DNA of 9,638 nt, taken from positions 1-9,638 of the forward strand of contig JBKHBO010000061.1 in NCBI GenBank assembly GCA_046542315.1. Reading direction: 5' to 3'. A model generated the notes under the pieces. It worked only from the letters and a program-made list of their open reading frames with translations, searched no databases and was not told where the DNA came from. Numbering within the stretch: position 1 is the stretch's first letter; each line of letters begins with the position of its first letter. The DNA comes from PWPR01 sp046542315 (GTDB lineage: Bacteria; Bacillota; UBA994; PWPR01). The position numbers and the translations under genes are program-made. Positions 8,056 through 9,638 of this stretch are shown one piece after another.

Positions 8056-8538
8056 TTAAACTCCTTCCTTTTCTTGAATCTGTGTAATTATTTCTACTGC
8101 TTTTTCAGGAGTTAATAGGCCATGAACATCATCATTTATAACTATTGCAGGTGCAAGACCACATGTCCCTAGACAAGAGACAGCTTCAACTGTAAAAAGC
8201 ATATCTTGAGTAGTAATTTCACCCTTTGGTAAATTTAAATGATTCCTCAATATATCTATAATTGAACTAGACCCTTTAACATGGCATGCAGTTCCATCAC
8301 ATATTTTTATTACATATTTACCTTTTGGCTTTAAAGTAAAATGAGAATAGAATGAAGCTACCCCAAAAACTTTAGCAGGTGGTATATCTAGTGAAGTAGC
8401 TATAAATACCATTACTTCTTCCGGCAGGTATCTATACTCTTCTTGTACTTCTTGTAAAATTGGGATAAGATTTATCTCATTGTTATTATGACTCTCTAAA
8501 ATACTAATAACTTTAGAAAACTGTCTCATTTGATTCAT
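8056..8538 (-). CDS. hydC: [2Fe-2S] subunit HydC (NuoE-like) of HydABC
   Basis: 160 residues, the usual length of NuoE/HydC. An N-terminal helical bundle (about 5-70, with YLPEEVMVFIA and VASFYSHF) is followed by a thioredoxin-fold [2Fe-2S] domain with Cys80 and Cys85 (CDGTAC) and Cys122 and Cys126 (CLGTC). It passes electrons to or from HydB in the hydrogenase complex. The ATG at 8538 follows AGGA (8547-8550) by 8 nt; Met4 would be too far from that site. It starts 14 nt after the rex stop, with no room for a separate promoter, which places it in the rex transcript. Confidence 0.95.
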   Translation of the reverse strand: MNQMRQFSKVISILESHNNNEINLIPILQEVQEEYRYLPEEVMVFIATSLDIPPAKVFGVASFYSHFTLKPKGKYVIKICDGTACHVKGSSSIIDILRNHLNLPKGEITTQDMLFTVEAVSCLGTCGLAPAIVINDDVHGLLTPEKAVEIITQIQEKEGV

Positions 8539-8552
8539 AATTATAATCCTTT

Positions 8553-9191
8553 CTAGCTAAGTTTTTCTTTCAATTTATTTGATAACACTGAAAATGACGC
8601 ACTTAAATTAACATCTTCTACTACAATATTTTCTGGTAAATTTAAATGAATAGGAGCAAAATTCCAAATAGCTTTAATACTTGAATCAACCATCAATTTG
8701 CTCACTTCAACAGCTGCTTTTGCAGGAGTAGTTATAATTCCTATTTGAATATTCAACCTTTTTGCAATATGATTAAATTTATCAAGAGAATATACTCTTT
8801 TCCCATTAATTATTTTTCCTATCTTTTCTTTGTCCACATCAAAAGCAGCTACTATATTTAATCCCTGATTAGTAAATGCTTCATAATCTAGCAAAGCTAA
8901 CCCAAGATTTCCTGCTCCAACCAACAAAGCATCTTTAGTGTTTTTATATCCTAATAAATCTGCCAAAACATCTAGTACTTCATCAATAATATAGCCAACA
9001 CGAGGTCTTCCAACAGCTCCAGCAGCTTGTAAGTCTTTTCTTACTTGTATAGTTGTCAACTCTAGTTCATTTGCGATTTTTGGGCATGACACATAACTTT
9101 CACCATTTTGTTTCTCACGAAGTAAATATTGATGATATATAGGTAATCTTCTTAGAGTAGGTTCTGGTATTGATATTACATGGTCAGACAT
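8553..9191 (-). CDS. rex: Redox-sensing transcriptional repressor Rex
   Basis: 212 residues from the chosen start, the usual Rex length of about 210-215. Residues 1-80 are a winged helix with IPEPTLRRLPIYHQYL at the start and the recognition helix TTIQVRKDL (46-54). Residues 85-190 are a Rossmann fold with GAGNLG (92-97) and Asp118 after the second strand, expected to favour NAD(H) over NADP(H). A C-terminal helix follows. Rex binds DNA when NADH/NAD+ is low and leaves when NADH rises, so here it would raise hydrogenase expression when reductant accumulates. The stretch after the recognition helix, AGAVGRPRVGY, differs from the common FGxxGxRGxGY type and may shift operator choice. An upstream in-frame codon would add 32 residues, but that stretch overlaps the -35 and -10 elements; the ATG at 9191 has a GGAGG site at the right distance. 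It is first in the operon and probably autoregulated. Confidence 0.94.
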   Translation of the reverse strand: MSDHVISIPEPTLRRLPIYHQYLLREKQNGESYVSCPKIANELELTTIQVRKDLQAAGAVGRPRVGYIIDEVLDVLADLLGYKNTKDALLVGAGNLGLALLDYEAFTNQGLNIVAAFDVDKEKIGKIINGKRVYSLDKFNHIAKRLNIQIGIITTPAKAAVEVSKLMVDSSIKAIWNFAPIHLNLPENIVVEDVNLSASFSVLSNKLKEKLS

Positions 9192-9198
9192 ATGCAAG

Positions 9199-9203
9199 CC
9201 TCC
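9199..9203 (-). promoter_or_regulatory. Ribosome binding site that fixes the rex start
   Basis: GGAGG on the minus strand, within AAAGGAGG, lies 7 nt before the ATG at 9191. It decides between this start and the longer in-frame reading that begins at 9287. Confidence 0.9.
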
Positions 9204-9215
9204 TTTTTTAATCAG

Positions 9216-9239
9216 TATTTTTTTATCGATAAAATAATA
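9216..9239. promoter_or_regulatory. Near-palindrome over the operon promoter, candidate Rex operator
   Basis: The 14-bp core TTTTATCGATAAAA (9221-9234) is a perfect palindrome. It extends to 24 bp (9216-9239) with one mismatched pair (9220/9235). It covers the -10 hexamer and the predicted transcription start, the classic place for a repressor. The spacing resembles a Rex box (TTGTTAA, 4 bp, TTAACAA), but the sequence matches only partly, about 5 of 7 bases in one half and fewer in the other. Assignment to Rex is therefore inference from gene context. Confidence 0.5.
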
Positions 9240-9262
9240 TCTAATATAATCTTTTTTGTCAA
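9234..9262 (-). promoter_or_regulatory. Promoter of the rex-hydCBA-hydS-phosphatase operon
   Basis: Minus strand carries a perfect -35 TTGACA (9262-9257), a 17-bp spacer and a -10 TATTAT (9239-9234), a strong vegetative (sigma-A) promoter. Predicted start is near 9227, giving a leader of about 36 nt to the rex ATG. No other promoter of this quality was noticed between the six genes. Confidence 0.85.
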
Positions 9263-9269
9263 TAGCTTT

Positions 9270-9296
9270 TTTGCATACTGTATACATTAAAGCAAA
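9270..9296. repeat. Short inverted repeat upstream of the operon -35
   Basis: TTTGC (9270-9274) and GCAAA (9292-9296) face each other across 17 bp, with a small palindrome GTATAC (9280-9285) inside. It lies just upstream of the -35 element. It could be an activator site, but such short arms arise easily by chance in this AT-rich DNA. Confidence 0.2.
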
Positions 9297-9301
9297 TAAA
9301 A

Positions 9302-9328
9302 AAAACTAACTCATAATGAGCTAGTTTT
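9302..9328 (-). terminator. Rho-independent terminator of the upstream beta-rich protein gene
   Basis: A 12-bp stem with one G-T wobble in the minus direction: arms AAAACTAGCTCA (9328-9317) and TGAGTTAGTTTT (9313-9302) around a 3-nt loop, followed by T-rich sequence (9301-9294). It starts about 40 nt after the stop codon of the gene at 9369 and lies before the rex promoter, so it isolates the hydrogenase operon from upstream transcription. Confidence 0.85.
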
Positions 9329-9368
9329 AAAAATGGTGGTTTATAAATATTTTTAACGATTTTTTTAA

Positions 9369-9638
9369 TTATTTATCTTTTTGGACTTGCCAACTACCAG
9401 TTATAGCATCTTTCAAAAATCCCCAAGCAGTAATAGAAAAATCTCCGCTAAAGCCTTCTCCACTTAATGCTCCTTCCATGAAAAGTTTCGACCCATCATA
9501 GTGTCTTAAATCAAATTTAAGTTGGTTATTCTTATATGTTCCAACAATATCCACTTCAAATTCTGTTCCATCATCTTCTAGTGTATAAAAGTTAATGTCA
9601 CATTTTCCTGTGTCTTTATCATAATTTGTAATAGTGAG
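9369..9638 (-). CDS. Unrecognised protein, C-terminal 89 residues (starts outside the window)
   Basis: The reading frame is open from the window edge to the TAA at 9369-9371. A GTG at 9554 could be read as a start, but 28 further codons upstream continue without a stop and read as the same kind of protein, so the gene most likely begins beyond the window. The visible part alternates short strands and turns: TITNYDKDTGKCDINFY, VDIVGTYKNNQLKFDL, LFMEGALSGEGFSGDFSI and a closing GSWQVQKDK. The repeated G-x-Y/F and SG-x-F patterns ending in GSW resemble an all-beta, barrel-like fold where ligands or lipids are often bound, but no family is recognised and no function is proposed. It ends at its own terminator and is not part of the hydrogenase operon. 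Confidence 0.7.
   Translation of the reverse strand, partial: LTITNYDKDTGKCDINFYTLEDDGTEFEVDIVGTYKNNQLKFDLRHYDGSKLFMEGALSGEGFSGDFSITAWGFLKDAITGSWQVQKDK

Noticed and set aside
9192..9287. A 32-residue N-terminal extension of Rex starting at 9287
   Set aside because: The stretch contains the -35 and -10 elements and the candidate operator, its translation does not resemble Rex, and a good GGAGG site serves the ATG at 9191.
9369..9554. A complete 61-residue small protein starting at the GTG at 9554
   Set aside because: The frame stays open for 28 more codons to the window edge with the same composition and beta-rich pattern, and no convincing ribosome site precedes the GTG.
1..9638. CRISPR arrays, tRNA or rRNA genes, insertion sequences
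   Set aside because: No regularly spaced repeats, no tRNA-like or rRNA-like sequence, and no transposase or long terminal inverted repeats were seen by eye.

Overview
The window comes from a low-GC, AT-rich genome, most likely an anaerobic bacterium of the Firmicutes (Clostridia or Halanaerobiales type). Three things point there: strong GGAGG-type ribosome binding sites, a Rex redox repressor, and an electron-bifurcating type trimeric [FeFe] hydrogenase. The exact genus cannot be told from the sequence. Every convincing gene lies on the minus strand, so the biological order runs from high to low coordinates.

Right end (9369-9638): the last 89 codons of an unrecognised beta-rich protein, closed by a clear hairpin terminator (9302-9328). 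Next comes a sigma-A type promoter (TTGACA, 17 bp, TATTAT) whose -10 and start region are overlaid by a 24-bp near-palindrome. It drives one tight operon of six genes, 9191 down to 1316: rex, hydC (NuoE-like), hydB (NuoF-like), hydA (catalytic [FeFe] subunit), hydS (a second, sensor-like [FeFe] hydrogenase with a PAS domain) and a SpoIIE/PP2C-type phosphatase. Gaps are 1 to 14 nt and the last two genes overlap by 14 nt. A 13-bp stem terminator (1267-1296) closes the operon.

Left end (1-1144): the first 381 codons of a catalase-peroxidase (katG), with its own extended -10 promoter and a 9-bp-arm inverted repeat over the -35/spacer region. The gene runs off the window.

Working model. HydABC exchanges electrons between NAD(P)(H), ferredoxin and H2. 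Rex, first in the operon, probably links transcription to the NADH/NAD+ ratio. HydS keeps the cysteines that hold an H-cluster but has lost the residues of the normal proton path and the two methionines near the cluster, as expected for an H2 or redox sensor rather than a turnover enzyme. Its PAS/coiled-coil tail and its overlap with the phosphatase gene suggest that the signal leaves through protein dephosphorylation. This matches the phosphatase-linked sensory class (group C3) of [FeFe] hydrogenases, whose target is not established as far as I know. The operon therefore seems to carry two sensing layers, NADH/NAD+ by Rex and H2 by HydS, beside the enzyme that interconverts the two. KatG next door fits oxidant protection of an oxygen-sensitive metabolism, but has its own transcription unit.
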